From positions 806,001-870,000 of the forward strand of contig JBANDB010000015.1 of assembly GCA_037576215.1 (NCBI GenBank): 64,000 nucleotides of DNA, written 5' to 3'. The notes under the pieces were generated by a model. It had not been told where the DNA came from. It saw only the letters and a list, made by a program, of their open reading frames with translations, and did not search any database. Each line of letters begins with the position of its first letter. Position 1 is the first letter of the stretch. Positions 23,756 to 34,455 of this stretch are shown one piece after another. The position numbers and the translations under genes are program-made. The DNA comes from Armillaria gallica (lineage: Eukaryota > Basidiomycota > Agaricomycetes > Agaricales > Physalacriaceae).

Positions 23756-24955
23756 CTAATCACGCAGCCAGGCAATCAACCCAACGCCAACAACACTGAG
23801 CAACCAGACTTGTATGCCACACCACGATGAAGATTGCTTGCTCGTCTGAATGAATGTCAGAGTAAGAATGCGTGCCAGATCCTAAAGAATACCGTCATAC
23901 CTGAGGCTGATACCAAAGTCGTGCATCGGCATTCCCTGCGACTACCGGCATCTGCGTCGTATTCCGAGACATTTTTTCCTTCACAGCACCAATGAGGTCA
24001 GCATATGTCGACCCTTCCGTCAGGTTATCTGATTTGAGCACCTCAATGAGCGCCCCCGTAAATATCCCGTGCCAGCGACTGTCAGTTCCCGGCCCCTCTT
24101 CCGCGGGTTGGTAGTCTTTACATGCCGCTAGAGCGACATGGGAAGACACATCGGGTTTCCAATGTCCATCGAATACAGAATGATACTTCGGTAAATATCT
24201 GAGTCTTGTATGCGCGTGCTCCAGCATGATTTTGGTTTGGGTATCCGGCAGGGTAGTCGGCAGTGGAACAGCACCACGTCGTACATTCGGCGGACCTCTA
24301 GTGTTACCTGCTGAGTAACAACAGTCGAGGATAAAGGTGATGTGACGTCCCTTTGTGCGAGAGATTTCTGTGAGAATGGTGTTGATCTCGCGGTCGCTAA
24401 TGTCGGGGATGTTGGAGGCGGTACGATCCATGGGGCATAGGGCTTCGATGTATCCTTCAGCTGAGGCACCCTCTTCTATGTAATAGCCCGAACATTCATA
24501 GCTTGACGCGTGCCCGGCGAAGTAGATGATAATATTGTCGTTGTACTGTATCTCCGGCTTCATAGATAAATTCAAAAGCGTGTCGATGATGTTAATACGG
24601 GTGGGAGTGGGATTTGTTGGCACAAAATAACGATAGATGGAGAGGATGATATTGACTGTTGTCGGCCATGACTGCGAGCTGGCACCGAGAAGGCACTGGA
24701 TGTGATCGTTTGGTACCCCTAGGTCCTCGGTTAAGAATTTCGCCATGTTCTTGACGTCATTCACGCATCCGCGTAACGGAATGCAGTCGGAGGAGGGATA
24801 CACATTGATTCCAATGAGAACCGCCCAGACTCGAGAGGCATCAACGCGGTGTACGACCTAACATTGGGAATTTTCTTTGTCAGTATAGAGCGGTATTCAG
24901 AGGGTTATAGACTCGCCTTTCGACGGTCTTCATGTGCTGGGTGGATGGCTGACAT
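23756..24955 (-). CDS. Caspase-like protease with C-terminal membrane anchor (copy A)
   Basis: Three exons on the minus strand (24,917-24,955, 23,901-24,857, 23,756-23,845) encode 361 residues. The first intron (59 bp) is GC-AG; the second (55 bp) is GT-AG. The p20 caspase/metacaspase fold (peptidase C14) is clear. RVWAVLIGIN is the first strand, followed by PLRGCVNDVKNMAKFL. The catalytic His is at about 129 in YFAGHAS, and the catalytic Cys at about 193 in FILDCCYSAG. The usual family motif has His where Tyr194 stands. The last exon adds a single hydrophobic helix (about 343-359, WLLSVVGVGLIAWL) before a short tail, suggesting a tail-anchored protein. No prodomain is present. Fungal caspase-like proteins act in stress and cell death; the substrate is unknown. 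Confidence 0.9.
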
Positions 24956-26760
24956 CTCAAGGAGGTGTATCACCTGCTGTACCAATGTGTAAGGTTTTTA
25001 TACCAATCAATCTCGGCGTTGATGAGCTGGCACCATCATATCTTGATTTTGTGTCGAACCTGGAACTTCTCACGAAGAAATAAGCATGAATACATCAAGT
25101 CCATTTGGACTTCAGTGCTCGACCGGTTGCAGAAGGGGAATCTATCTTTTCCCGGTGTATGGGTATTCGGCTGCTTTGCTATTAAATGTTGTCCTGCCTA
25201 AGATAAGCGACATCGTACAGCGATAGAAAGCCTGAGGCTTCCACAGTACGTTGGAAACCATCCAACCGGTGGCTATAGTCCGAGAATTCTTGGGCATGAG
25301 AGGACCGCTTCCGATCACTTCATGATCTTCCAGATCAAATGTACCGATAAGTGGTGCGCCATTTTAGGATAATATTTGCCGTAAGTATTTGACGCTTTCC
25401 CGGATGTACTGGAGTGCCGAAGGCGACAAAGAGAAGCTTTAGAATCATGACAGTGGCCTTTTCTGTACCCGTTTAGAAGCTGTGGGAAGAATCAATCGGT
25501 CACGGATTGAATGACTAGAAAACAAGGCTTGCAGTTCGTGATTACTTGTAATCAGCCGAATTATCGTATGATTGATGGCTCAGAGCCAATGGCATCTACA
25601 GATTAACACCAATCTCGGGCGCTTCTGGTATTTCTGTTTTTCAAATACCATGTTATTTCTATGCCATCTCCGTGTACGTTCCTTTCATTCGCATTCCGAA
25701 TGTGTCCCATTTTGACATGATGGACTTTACAAAGGGACGCGTCCCGTATCCTGTAAACAATGAATTGAGATTCAAACTGTCTGCTCATGCTAGCAAAATC
25801 AGACCTTGTCCCGAGTGACCGAAATATGCAGGACCCCAGTAAGGGATTGACTAGTCACCAAAAGGCACGAACATCGTGAACTCGTATATAGCATCGAATT
25901 CTATTGAGAAGCTTCAAATTGGCACAGAAACATTCATAAGCTGTAGATCTGTAAAGTCTGCACAATGTATTGTGCGCTGAGTACTCAAATTCAGACCTGA
26001 AAGGCGTCATCAGTATTTAGCATGGAAACGGATTTTACAGATCTCATAATCCTTGTAACGCTTGGCTGAGATACAGAGACAAGGTACCGGCTAATAGAAA
26101 TTTCGAAAGAGTACCGCAAGTGGCACACGCCCGTTCAGTTTATGCACTCCAGAGATATCTTAGATCTATCCAGTCGCAAAACTCTTAGTCAGCGCGGGGT
26201 ATCCTTCCGTTCCTTTCGACTCTATTGAGATGACAACAGTATCCACCAGTTGACTGAGTACTTGGGAACAAAAGCGCACGGTATTCATGTAATCACCTAG
26301 GTACGAAATCGCCACCGGAACAGGAGTGGGTTCAACTTTGCGGATTGTCCAAGGACCAAATCATTGCGCGGTTGTTGTGCGCATTATATGGCACATGGAA
26401 TCCGGATGAAACTTTCAATCTTAGAGATTGGTTAGAGATGCATTATTTATCCAATTAAAATTGCGCTTACCTGCTGCGTACCGGTGTTGGTATGGGATCA
26501 AAACACGTGAGCCTGCTCACATGACTGGCTCTGACTTGTCAAATACAAATTCTGACACTGCTCTTCCTCCCGCCCAACACCATCCGTTTCAGAACCGAGT
26601 TTCTTCCTCTCCTATATGTGCATGTCACGGTAACCACGCAGAGCTCGACGTCAAGAAGGCGACACAATGTCGTTGCTTTCGTACGTCGTTTGCTAGGAGG
26701 TTTGATTGAATTGCTCTAACATGCGGCACAGAGGTTAATTTTCGTGGATACCTGGTTTCT
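24956..26760. other. Upstream region of caspase-like gene; weak open frames
   Basis: This stretch should contain the caspase promoter, but I can define no elements. Short coding-like readings occur on both strands, for example about 24,990-25,082 plus (FIPINLGVDELAPSYLDFVS) and about 26,303-26,457 plus (EWVQLCGLSKDQIIARLL, ending in TAA). None is complete or recognisable. The latter could be an upstream exon of the gene at 26.8-27.4 kb. Confidence 0.35.
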
Positions 26761-26779
26761 CCATCTTAGTATATCAAGT

Positions 26780-27360
26780 TGAGGATGCTATGGTCGACAC
26801 TATGATTTCACAAGTAGAGTGACGCCGGGCTGAACTTGCTTTTCAATTTTGCGACTCCGTCCAGGATGTCACAACAATGCACCAGAGCAATGTTGCGAGA
26901 CGGGAATCTTTATTGGAATGGCAATCAAGACCCACGGCGGCATGCGCAACTAGTACGTGTATCTCTCATTGTCACCTGCTTTTAACAATGTGCATATATT
27001 CAGGTTTACTTAATGTGTGTCCCATTCCTGAACGAAATCAAGATATTGCAGCAATTTCCTTGGCTGCAACAACAGAGGTCCGTCGGAAGATTGGGGGGGT
27101 GGAGGGCAAAGGTGGGTTTTCTCTCGTTTCTCTTTGTCCTGAATCCGCTGAGCAGACATTACTAGTACTGGTCACTTCCATGAATTCGAGACCGAAAGCG
27201 AAGCGTTATGGAAGGACCGTACCAGATAAGTCGACAAGGGCTGAGAACCTTTTGATCTTTTTTTCTGACACAGGCATGCCTTTTCCCTTTCTGTCTCCAG
27301 ATATACTGACTTTTTACAGATGAGATTGTCAAGAGCAAGCGACATCTGCTCTACCGGTGA
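26780..27360 (+). CDS. Unrecognised spliced gene, open in copy A
   Basis: Exons can be read ending at 26,813, then 26,865-26,952, 27,004-27,273 and 27,320-27,360 (stop). Introns are 51, 51 and 46 bp. The first has a GTAGAG donor, a GCTGAAC-like branch and a CCAG acceptor. The last appears to be GC-AG, with CTGAC followed by a pyrimidine run and ACAG. The reading includes HQSNVARRESLLEWQSRP, NVCPIPERNQDIAAISLAA, ESAEQTLLVLVTSMNSRPKA and a basic end, EIVKSKRHLLYR. A run of seven G at 27,093-27,099 is inside exon 3. Copy B has six and loses the frame. The 5' end is not defined. The family is unknown. Confidence 0.45.
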
Positions 27361-27439
27361 TCACATGGGCCAAAACTCGGTGCTCAAACTTTTATGCTCC
27401 ACGAACCTCGATAACAGAACTTGTCGGTAGTGAGCAGGG

Positions 27440-28169
27440 ATGCGATATGTCACTAAACAATACGCAGGCGATGGCGACTTATCCACCATGCACCACCGAC
27501 GCTGCCGCCCATACGAGTACTCCTCTTTGCAAGTAGAGCATGGGGCGCCTGTACATGGGTTCTTTGCCATGAATTATATTCTCGGCAAAACACAGCATGA
27601 CGCGGTGGTTTCTGCTTCCAGAGTACGAACTCCTTCCTTGCATTGCTCATATAGTCACATTCACTAGATATTTTTTGAGTCTTCCAGGGATTGCTCCTTG
27701 GTACTAGTCCCAACGGTGAGTGTATATTCCTTATTACCGATGATCATGCTGATCTCTAGGTTTATAGCCATCACACTACATTGACAGTTCTCGATTTTCT
27801 GTTCTGGTTGGCGTACAAACGGACTCGAGCGCATGGACCAAAACCATTCGCTACACGCTTGTATCCGACGCATTGGATGTGCGGTAGTACCTCATCGGGG
27901 GCTTCAGCATGACCAATGCCTCCTCATCAAGTGAGGGATCTGTTTTTTGCGACAGCTCGCTAGTCCTGACTCATGCCACGGTCATGACGACACTCCGTAG
28001 CCGTATCAACAATTTCGACATCAATTATGGAGCACCCTCTCACGAGGATCCCAAAAGGATACACGCGCTTATTGATGGGGGCACTATCGGAGCGAATAGG
28101 CACATAATCCCTGATATCCACAACCCGAAGGACATTGTCATCTATATTCCAATCCCTCGCTCAAAGTGA
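27440..28169 (+). pseudogene. Unrecognised spliced gene with in-frame TAG (copy A)
   Basis: Exon 1 is 27,440-27,622 and exon 2 is 27,668-27,715, with 44-52 bp introns. The third exon can begin at 27,760, giving a 127-residue protein that stops at 27,912. Alternatively it begins at 27,768 after a TATAG acceptor, giving a strand-rich reading (SRFSVLVGVQTDSSAWTKTI) that meets TAG near 27,891 and continues in frame to 28,169. That continuation ends INNFDINYGAP...DIVIYIPIP. The C-terminal pattern loosely recalls the DFGxG region of BAHD-type acyltransferases, but this is weak and no HxxxD motif is seen. Both copies share the TAG. I treat it as probably disrupted. Confidence 0.35.
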
Positions 28170-28617
28170 CCTTCACATTCGACTCTTCTTCGTGCGTTTC
28201 GATCTGCAGCGTTGATAGAGGTCAATATATTTTGACCTCCCTGTGTGCGCTGCCTGTGCCGGGCTACTGGATTCTGGGCTTTGCGATGCCCAAATTCTGT
28301 CTCAGGACTGATCTGTCAATCGTATCTCTATGACCTTACACTACGGTACTTAATTTGGGCATCAATATAATTCCATTATGTCTTGATGTTGTGACTCCGA
28401 CCGAGCAGACGAGAACGAAACTACTGGGAACACAACAGCAGTTGATTTTGAGTGTTTTTTTGGAACTGTCCAATGCAATTAGATATGCATTCCTGTCCAG
28501 AATTCCCAAAGGACCGAAACCTACCGATACTTTCACCTACAATTTCATCATTCAGGCTTTTTGGAGTATATCATAGCTCCCCGACCTTTAGCTTGACTCA
28601 AGATCAGGGATTAGGGA

Positions 28618-30120
28618 TTATCCGGAGTACTAGCCTCGGATACTTCTGCATTGAAGCTCACAAAGCCTCGATTATTGTCACGCTGCATGATCCACTCATG
28701 ATGGCGGGTCTCACACTGGCTCAGCTCGGACATGGCAGTGCCTGCTGTGTCTTGTGTGTTGAGCATAAGAACAGCGTGCGTTGCACATGCTGCATCGTGT
28801 CCGGTTTCAACAAATACATGAGGTCTCCTCGCTGGACTCAGGTCATCCGAAGCATGTGCTCATTCCTCTAGTACCTACAACTCCATCAGAGTGCAATGAA
28901 CGAGAGCTCCGATCTGTGCTTTTTCCACGCTATTTTGTCCATACACAGGTGAATAGAATCTCCGTTTCAGTAAGAAGGAACAAAGTATATCCGCTCATGC
29001 CGAGGACGTTGCACGTTGACGGAATATGCAGTATAGACTTACGGTTTTCTCTGGTTTGGCTACAAATCACAATGTTGAATTCGACCCAAGCCTTCATCAT
29101 TGTAAATGTCTCAGTGTTGGGCCGTGGACACGCTCTTTTAATGCACCAGAAAGAAGTCGCTCGTCTTGCGTGTTTCATAGGCTGTGTCGAAGGTGTGGTG
29201 TCCTCCAGGAGGTATCTTGGTATTCGTAGGGAGATAAAAGAACGCCTACGAGGTGAACCTTGCTATCTCTCGCTCCTTCCGTCATCCTCAGATACGACCC
29301 TCACTCTCTGTGAACTAGGAGCCATTAAATCTCTTGCGAATTGCCTCGTTCGATATATTTTGGTTGCTCAACATTTCTTTGATTGAGATATTCACCGGCG
29401 ATACGATCTGGTTGCCAATGAGCACGCTGATGTCTGGTGTCGCAAGTGTGATCCACGGGATCGCGCAGTGGTTTACTTCTCAAGATATTGATGATTTCCA
29501 CGTTACACATTCACTGCCAAAAGTTTTATCACGAAGGTCTTTTATCAATGGCGGCTTTGACCCGGTATGTTAAATTTCGAATATCCGTGCTGGACATTCA
29601 TACTCGCAAGCAGGGCAAAGATCAAACGGAAAACGAGCTAGACGAGTTGGAAAGGCTAGAAAGGCAGCTTGCGGCACGGTATAATATGGCACATGCCTGG
29701 GGGATAGACTCTGTAGAGGTTTTTGGAGAGGCCAAAGCCAGAGCATTTTCCGAGAGAACCCCACAGTCTGAACAGGAACTTCGCCAAATGAGTGAATTAT
29801 ACACGCTTCGTCGACAGCGTGTGGGATCCCCGAGAAATCGAAAATGATTTTTCCAGCGGCGCTGGTAGGTTTGTATTGAATTTTTATTATAACTAAGACT
29901 AATGTCGACCAATAGGTGCTTGTTGTGAAAGAGAATTTGAGGGCATCGACAAGGCATCGGTCTTGGGAAGGGTGTCTATAAGAGCTAGACTTGCCTTCGC
30001 CTTGAGCGCCTAGCGCGTATTAATCTGGGCTGGAAACCGGAGACATTTAGCTGGTCTATAATTATCAGATGGCGTATATCTATTGTGTGTGACTCGTGAG
30101 TCCTAATCAAAGATATCCTT
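28618..30120. repeat. Inverted repeat arm 2 (copy A)
   Basis: This is the reverse-complement partner of 18,110-19,605. The outer end is near 30,120 and the inner end near 28,618. Together the arms enclose about 9.0 kb. Arm 2 retains a TATATAC stretch at its outer end that arm 1 of copy A lacks but arm 1 of copy B keeps, so the copy A difference is a later deletion. Confidence 0.85.
29334..29847 (+). CDS. Small membrane/coiled-coil protein, arm 2 paralogue (copy A)
   Basis: Exons 29,334-29,564 and 29,614-29,847 are joined by a 49-bp intron with a GTATGT donor and CAG acceptor, at the same position as in the arm 1 paralogue. The N-terminal half is hydrophobic (FWLLNISLIEIF, STLMSGVASVIHGIAQWF). 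The C-terminal half is charged and coiled-coil-like (ENELDELERLERQLAARY, then AHAWGIDSVEVFGEAKARAF). Upstream, 28,930-29,260 holds a further similar open reading (GHALLMHQKEVARLACFIGC), so the full gene may begin earlier. The function is unknown. Confidence 0.55.
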
Positions 30121-30207
30121 AAGGCGGGGAATTTCCTGACTTTGAAAATAGGCTCGTCGGCAGATGTTCCGACTTTATAGCGATTCGGAATTTCCTGAGT
30201 TCGTCGA

Positions 30208-30637
30208 TCATGGCGTCAGAATGTAAGGAACGCGGGGCGGAGGAAAACGCTGGAGGGTGTCGAACAATGTGTTTAGACTGCTCCCAAGCATAAGGATGTT
30301 TGTCAGGGAGTGTATACCGTCGCCAGCAAGTTCATCTTGGATTTCTGAGCGACCGAAGTACTTGATAATGGTCCAGGCTTTCGCTGGGTAATCAAGCTTT
30401 AAATATGGTCAGTGCCTGACAGCAATGAGAAGCCTTTGGAAATCACCTTGGCATCGTCAGAGAGGGAGGTGTTAGTGAACTCAGAGAAGGCGTGGCTACA
30501 CCATGTCCCCTCAACCGCCAGTGATTGGGCGCGCGCTTGTACTTGGATACTTGGATCTCCTCGGTTTCCAAATAAGAGTACACGTCAACCGCTCCAGATA
30601 CCATGCATCGAAAATTTTCACGAATCAGAGCCTTAGG
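30208..30637 (-). pseudogene. HNH-nuclease-like gene remnant (copy A)
   Basis: The minus strand reads PKALIRENFRCMVSGAVDV near 30,581-30,637. This resembles the first strand and Cys-bearing turn of the HNH domain common in basidiomycete hypothetical proteins. It then reads AWTIIKYFGRSEIQDELAGD and IHSLTNILMLGSSLNTLFD near 30,255-30,385, matching the family's C-terminal pattern. The expected AHI motif with the central His is missing, and the final HxxFD-type His is replaced by Asn. A frame change between the two parts may be an intron or a lesion. The ancestral role would be a metal-dependent nuclease. This copy lacks key residues and is probably dead. Confidence 0.55.
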
Positions 30638-30864
30638 TCGATATCGTCAGATAACGTAATAAAAATAGCCTTGTTCCACTACAGCGTTGTCATCTGCAGC
30701 TAATAATCGTATTGGAAACATGGGTGATTCGAGGAAGGTCTCGTCAATCCGGCGCATGATGCTCTTCTCAATTATGCGGCACAACCGTGGGTTGGACGCC
30801 TGAAGTCGGACGGCGGAGCAGTATTGGTAGCTAAACGAGAACCGTAATGCTGACTAATGATGCG

Positions 30865-31691
30865 TGGGGAACGACTAATATTCATCTCCACCACGTTCCC
30901 CGGGTTCGCGTCGAGACCTACGCGGAGTCGCCCTCGACATTGCTTTTTTGTGTCGAACCCAAGGGGAGCAGCCAGAAGCTCAACCCTGAGCGCCGAGAAC
31001 ACCAAAATGAGGGTATCAGATTGCACAGTGTAGCTCGGAGTCCAGGCGGCGAGAATGCGATAGAGGAGGCCGTCCAAGGGGGGTAGCGCAGGGTGAAAAG
31101 TTGGAGAGGGCGGAATCACTATCCGGATTGTATTCTCCTTGTTCCTTATCTTCCGGGTCTATCTATAAATTGATCCCTCGACTTGAACTAACTGCTTCTC
31201 CCACTACTAGTACTAGGTGGTTCGTCGTGAGAGTACGGGCAGGACATGAGAGAGGTCCTGCCATTCGCATATTGGTGTGGGGTGGGAACGTCAGGATGGT
31301 ATGTTGAGATCTAGGTTGATAGGCGTCGAATACTTGATAACGGGGGATTCTTGATGTTCTCATTATCTGCGGGCATACGTGTTAATTGGACATTCGATGC
31401 TCAATTGCTTATCCCACTGACCTTAGGGATGGTAGCGGCTGTTAATGACACAAGAAAGCGAGCTAAACGGCCAAGAAACAAAAAACCAAATTGTGTCGAG
31501 TCAGGCGGGGGACCGAGTTTGTCGACCTCCTGTACGACGCTGCCCTGGAGCAGTGCTCCAAAGCAATACTGAATATAAAGAAACGTGTATTGTCCTCGAG
31601 TCGATGCGTGCTTGGTTTGATGGTTTTGAGTAGTCGACTTTCAGAAGCATCCACAGGGATGGTTTGTCCGCTACTTGTATGAGGGAACATT
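30865..31691 (-). pseudogene. Unrecognised gene segments, right end of copy A
   Basis: The minus strand has two coding-like parts. One is at about 31,400-31,690 (IPVDASESRLLKTIKSSTHR, then PRLTRHN and ATIPK). The other is at about 30,880-31,119 (FHPALPPLDGLLYRILAAW, CRGRLRVGLDANPGNVVEM). The inverted relative at 1-720 and the direct copy at 63,162-63,980 preserve both. A small indel near 31,490 breaks the first part. They lie upstream of the HNH-like remnant on the same strand and could be its 5' exons. I do not recognise the words. Confidence 0.35.
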
Positions 31692-31979
31692 AGCTGAATG
31701 AAAGATCAAGGAAAGGGGCCTCTTACTAGTCTTCTGACAGAACACGGTATAAGGAGCGAGGCGGAGAGAAAGCGTATTGTCTCATATCCCTTCACTAATA
31801 GCATTGGAGAGGCTTTCGTGCGCGCAATATATGCTCTATACACCTGCCATGACGGAAGGATACAGAGCAAAGCTGCATTGGGGATCAGACGGATCTTGTA
31901 ATGCGCAGTAGTTGAAGTTCGTTACGCCGCGCAATCCCAGATACAACACAGGCACTTCCGAGCTCTTGGAATCAACAAT

Positions 31980-32590
31980 GATTGAATTTTCCTCCTAAGT
32001 ATGGGGCCGAGGGATCAACGACCCTTTTCGCCATCTGCAGGAAAAAATCACACACCCAAACTCTAAGATGCACGATCTTCCCATCCTCGGCTGATCACGG
32101 CATCACTTTCCTCCACGACCCTAGACATCTGGTTATATCTGTACCCTGTCTCTGTTATCCAGAGTACCAACAGCACCATGAACCAGTTATCGGATTTCCC
32201 TTTTTGTAATGGACGCCAATGCGTATTCCTCGTTTGGCATGGTTTCCTCCTCGGCGGGTATACCAGCCTACCGGAAGCCTGGACGTCGGAAAGACGAGAT
32301 GTCAAGTTGCAGAGACCGGTCAAAGAGTAAGCTGAGGAACGTGGGGCCGGTATACAGATAAGCGTGGACCCTGTTCACGAGTCAGTGAAAAAATACGCAT
32401 ACAAAGAGAACGAAACACACTCTTCCGGGGATAATTTCGCCCGTCTGAGAACTTTGCGAGGATCCTCGGCGTGGAAATATCAGAACTTCATCCAATAGTA
32501 CATGTTGCTCGCGACGACTACGAGTCTCTGGAGGAGCAGATACTTGCGAGATGTCTGGAGCATCCTAGGATAAGATAAATGCGCGGCAGA
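31980..32590 (-). pseudogene. Short-chain dehydrogenase/reductase relic 3
   Basis: Two blocks align with SDR pseudogene 1. The block 32,075-32,140 matches about 6,400-6,465, the C-terminal region around VISEDGRIVED. The block 32,440-32,590 matches about 6,841-7,000, the region around SDVHYWT. Both are on the minus strand. The sequence is diverged and broken by stops. Similarity ends abruptly near 32,590, so this is a truncated relic in the inter-copy spacer and has no tandem partner in the window. Confidence 0.7.
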
Positions 32591-32599
32591 GGAGAGAAA

Positions 32600-33044
32600 G
32601 AGAGACTTGAGTCTCCTACCAAGTTATCTTGGTAGTGGATACTGCGGTGACACTAGAATACGGTTTTACATGTATTCTGGTGGTTTGTCGAAAGACGGGG
32701 ACCTGAGAAAGGTTCGCAGTTGGGAACTTGAAAGTGAACACGGACTCGAGGCCAATTTTGGAAGGGTGAGAGTGTTCAAGTTGGATGCTAAGTCCAAGTC
32801 CGAAATCCCGATGCGAAACAGGTCCCGTCTTGAGCGTCTGGGGAACCAGATTGCGGGGAGCGAAGGGCCGAATCCAGCTGTACCAAACGCTGAAGGGAGT
32901 AGGTGGGTGGGTGAAAAAGAGTGAAGATGGGCGGCACGAAGGCGAAGCAGATGGTGAAGAGGTCGACAGCGAAGCACAGACCTCGTCGGCGTCGCTGTCA
33001 GATTCTTCGTATTTATACGTGTAAATAATTAAAGGTGTAGCCAT
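32600..33044. other. Unassigned open frames in the inter-copy spacer
   Basis: Long open frames exist on both strands: a 142-codon Ser/Pro-rich frame at 32,616-33,044 minus, and plus-strand readings that could be spliced with a GTGAGA donor at about 32,766 and end in an acidic tail at 33,024. Without a homologue I cannot choose between them. Confidence 0.3.
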
Positions 33045-34455
33045 CTGCTTCTTTATCTTATTCTAAGATAATCCCTCGCTCGTACCTCGCTATGGGCTTA
33101 TCGCGGAGCAAGCACATGGACCTCACAGAGTGACTGAGCGACTGGAGACTCGGTGACTCCGTCAAATTCCGATAAACAAGCTGAGGGCGGACAATACCGG
33201 CTCCAGCGAGGAAAGAGACAGACGATAACGTACTCATTTTCACCTGTTGAAAAGCTATATGAACATTCTTTATACGTGTAAAAACAAATCGTCGAGTCTC
33301 AAATAGGTACGACGCGACGAAACGACGAGCCTGGTGGGAAGCTGGCTGGTCATTTTGAGGTTGGACATCGCGGAGTTCGCAGGGTCACTAGTCAGCGCTG
33401 AGCGCTGATGACTGAACGGTCCCGTGTGAGTTGGTCGCCGTGAAACGTACAAGACATGGGTATGGGAAGGCGCTGGTGAATGTCGCGATAGAGGAAGTCA
33501 TTGTATGCAGCCAGACACAGGTATACACCGTCCTCTGAATCTTAAACAAATGAGACGACAGCATCGAGTAAAGATGGCTTGAAGATACTTTACCTTGAGA
33601 CAAGTGCCTGGAAAATTCCGCCGAGAACATTTGCGCCAGTTCTGCTCGCTTTCTGGCTGGTGGTTGTTGACGGTACAGTAGTAACATCCCGGTTTTTTGT
33701 AGACAAGGATGTCGCAGCTCCACAGTAACTTTGCGATCCCTTGACAACATGGATAAAGCCGGTGAGGATAACGACACAGAGTGTAACTCACGAAAAGAGA
33801 ACGAATGTTCATGTTGGAGCGCATACATCCTCTCGGACTCATATTCCCATATCGCATCCACCGTCTGGTACCAGAAAATAACGACCCCGCATCGTACGAT
33901 GACACCTGGCGACAAAAAAAACGTTTAGGTCGGAATTTGGAAATAGCGATGGGTTCAACGTACCTCTACGAGCACACTAAAGCTGGCACGAAATTTTCTC
34001 AGAAACTGCGACATATTTTATACCGACATTCGACGCAAGGGCAGAGGAGACGACCGGGAGCCGTTTTTATCCACGGTGAGTGCTTGGGTACGATTTTAGA
34101 GAAAGAAAAAGAGACAGAATCTTTGATTTGCTCACCGTGGACCCATTTCCGGCATGGATAAAAGTGTAGTCAAATAGTTTCTTGCGGCGCCTACGATACC
34201 AAAACAACGAAGACCGCGAGTCTTGAGCTTGCTGTTCGTTGGCCTTACGCCGGTGAGATAGCATAGTCGTCAAAAGCGACCCATTACGTGAGTATTAACC
34301 GATTCCTTGTAACGCAACCCGTCGCCAGGTGACGACGAAGACTAGCGGGAAGGTGTTGGTGTTGGTAGGTCGTGGTGGACGCAAAGAAGGAAATTTGAAA
34401 TATGTTTCCGTGTTTGGTAACTATCGCATTGACCCCTATCCACCAGGCTCTACTC
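33045..34455. other. Inter-copy spacer with weak minus-strand frames
   Basis: A 175-codon frame (33,388-33,915, minus) and fragments up to 34,273 show no recognisable domain. This stretch has no counterpart elsewhere in the window. It contains the upstream region of the F-box gene that starts at 34,456. Confidence 0.3.

Larger units (their letters stand above)
1919..31711 (+). repeat. Tandem segmental duplication, copy A
   Basis: This is the left copy of a direct repeat with a period of about 32.3-33.0 kb. The left edge is a sharp change at about 1,919, where the sequence begins to match 34,919 onward. Homology is still running at 31,711, which aligns with the last base of the window, so the right edge is unknown. 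Gene order and orientation are the same in both copies. Offsets to copy B are 33,000 at 1,919; 32,400 at 6,806; 32,403 at 11,653; 32,312 at 18,356-26,900; and 32,297 at 30,772. Similarity rises from left to right. Copy A alone carries about 540 bp at 5,390-5,930 and about 97 bp near 13,590-13,690 that copy B lacks. Confidence 0.95.

Noticed and set aside
24990..25201. Plus-strand gene divergent from the caspase gene
   Set aside because: Open readings exist in two frames and on the minus strand as well; none has a start, homologue or splice support.
18110..30120. DNA transposon with long terminal inverted repeats
   Set aside because: No transposase reading, no short terminal motif and no target-site duplication could be seen; the arms carry a gene of their own.
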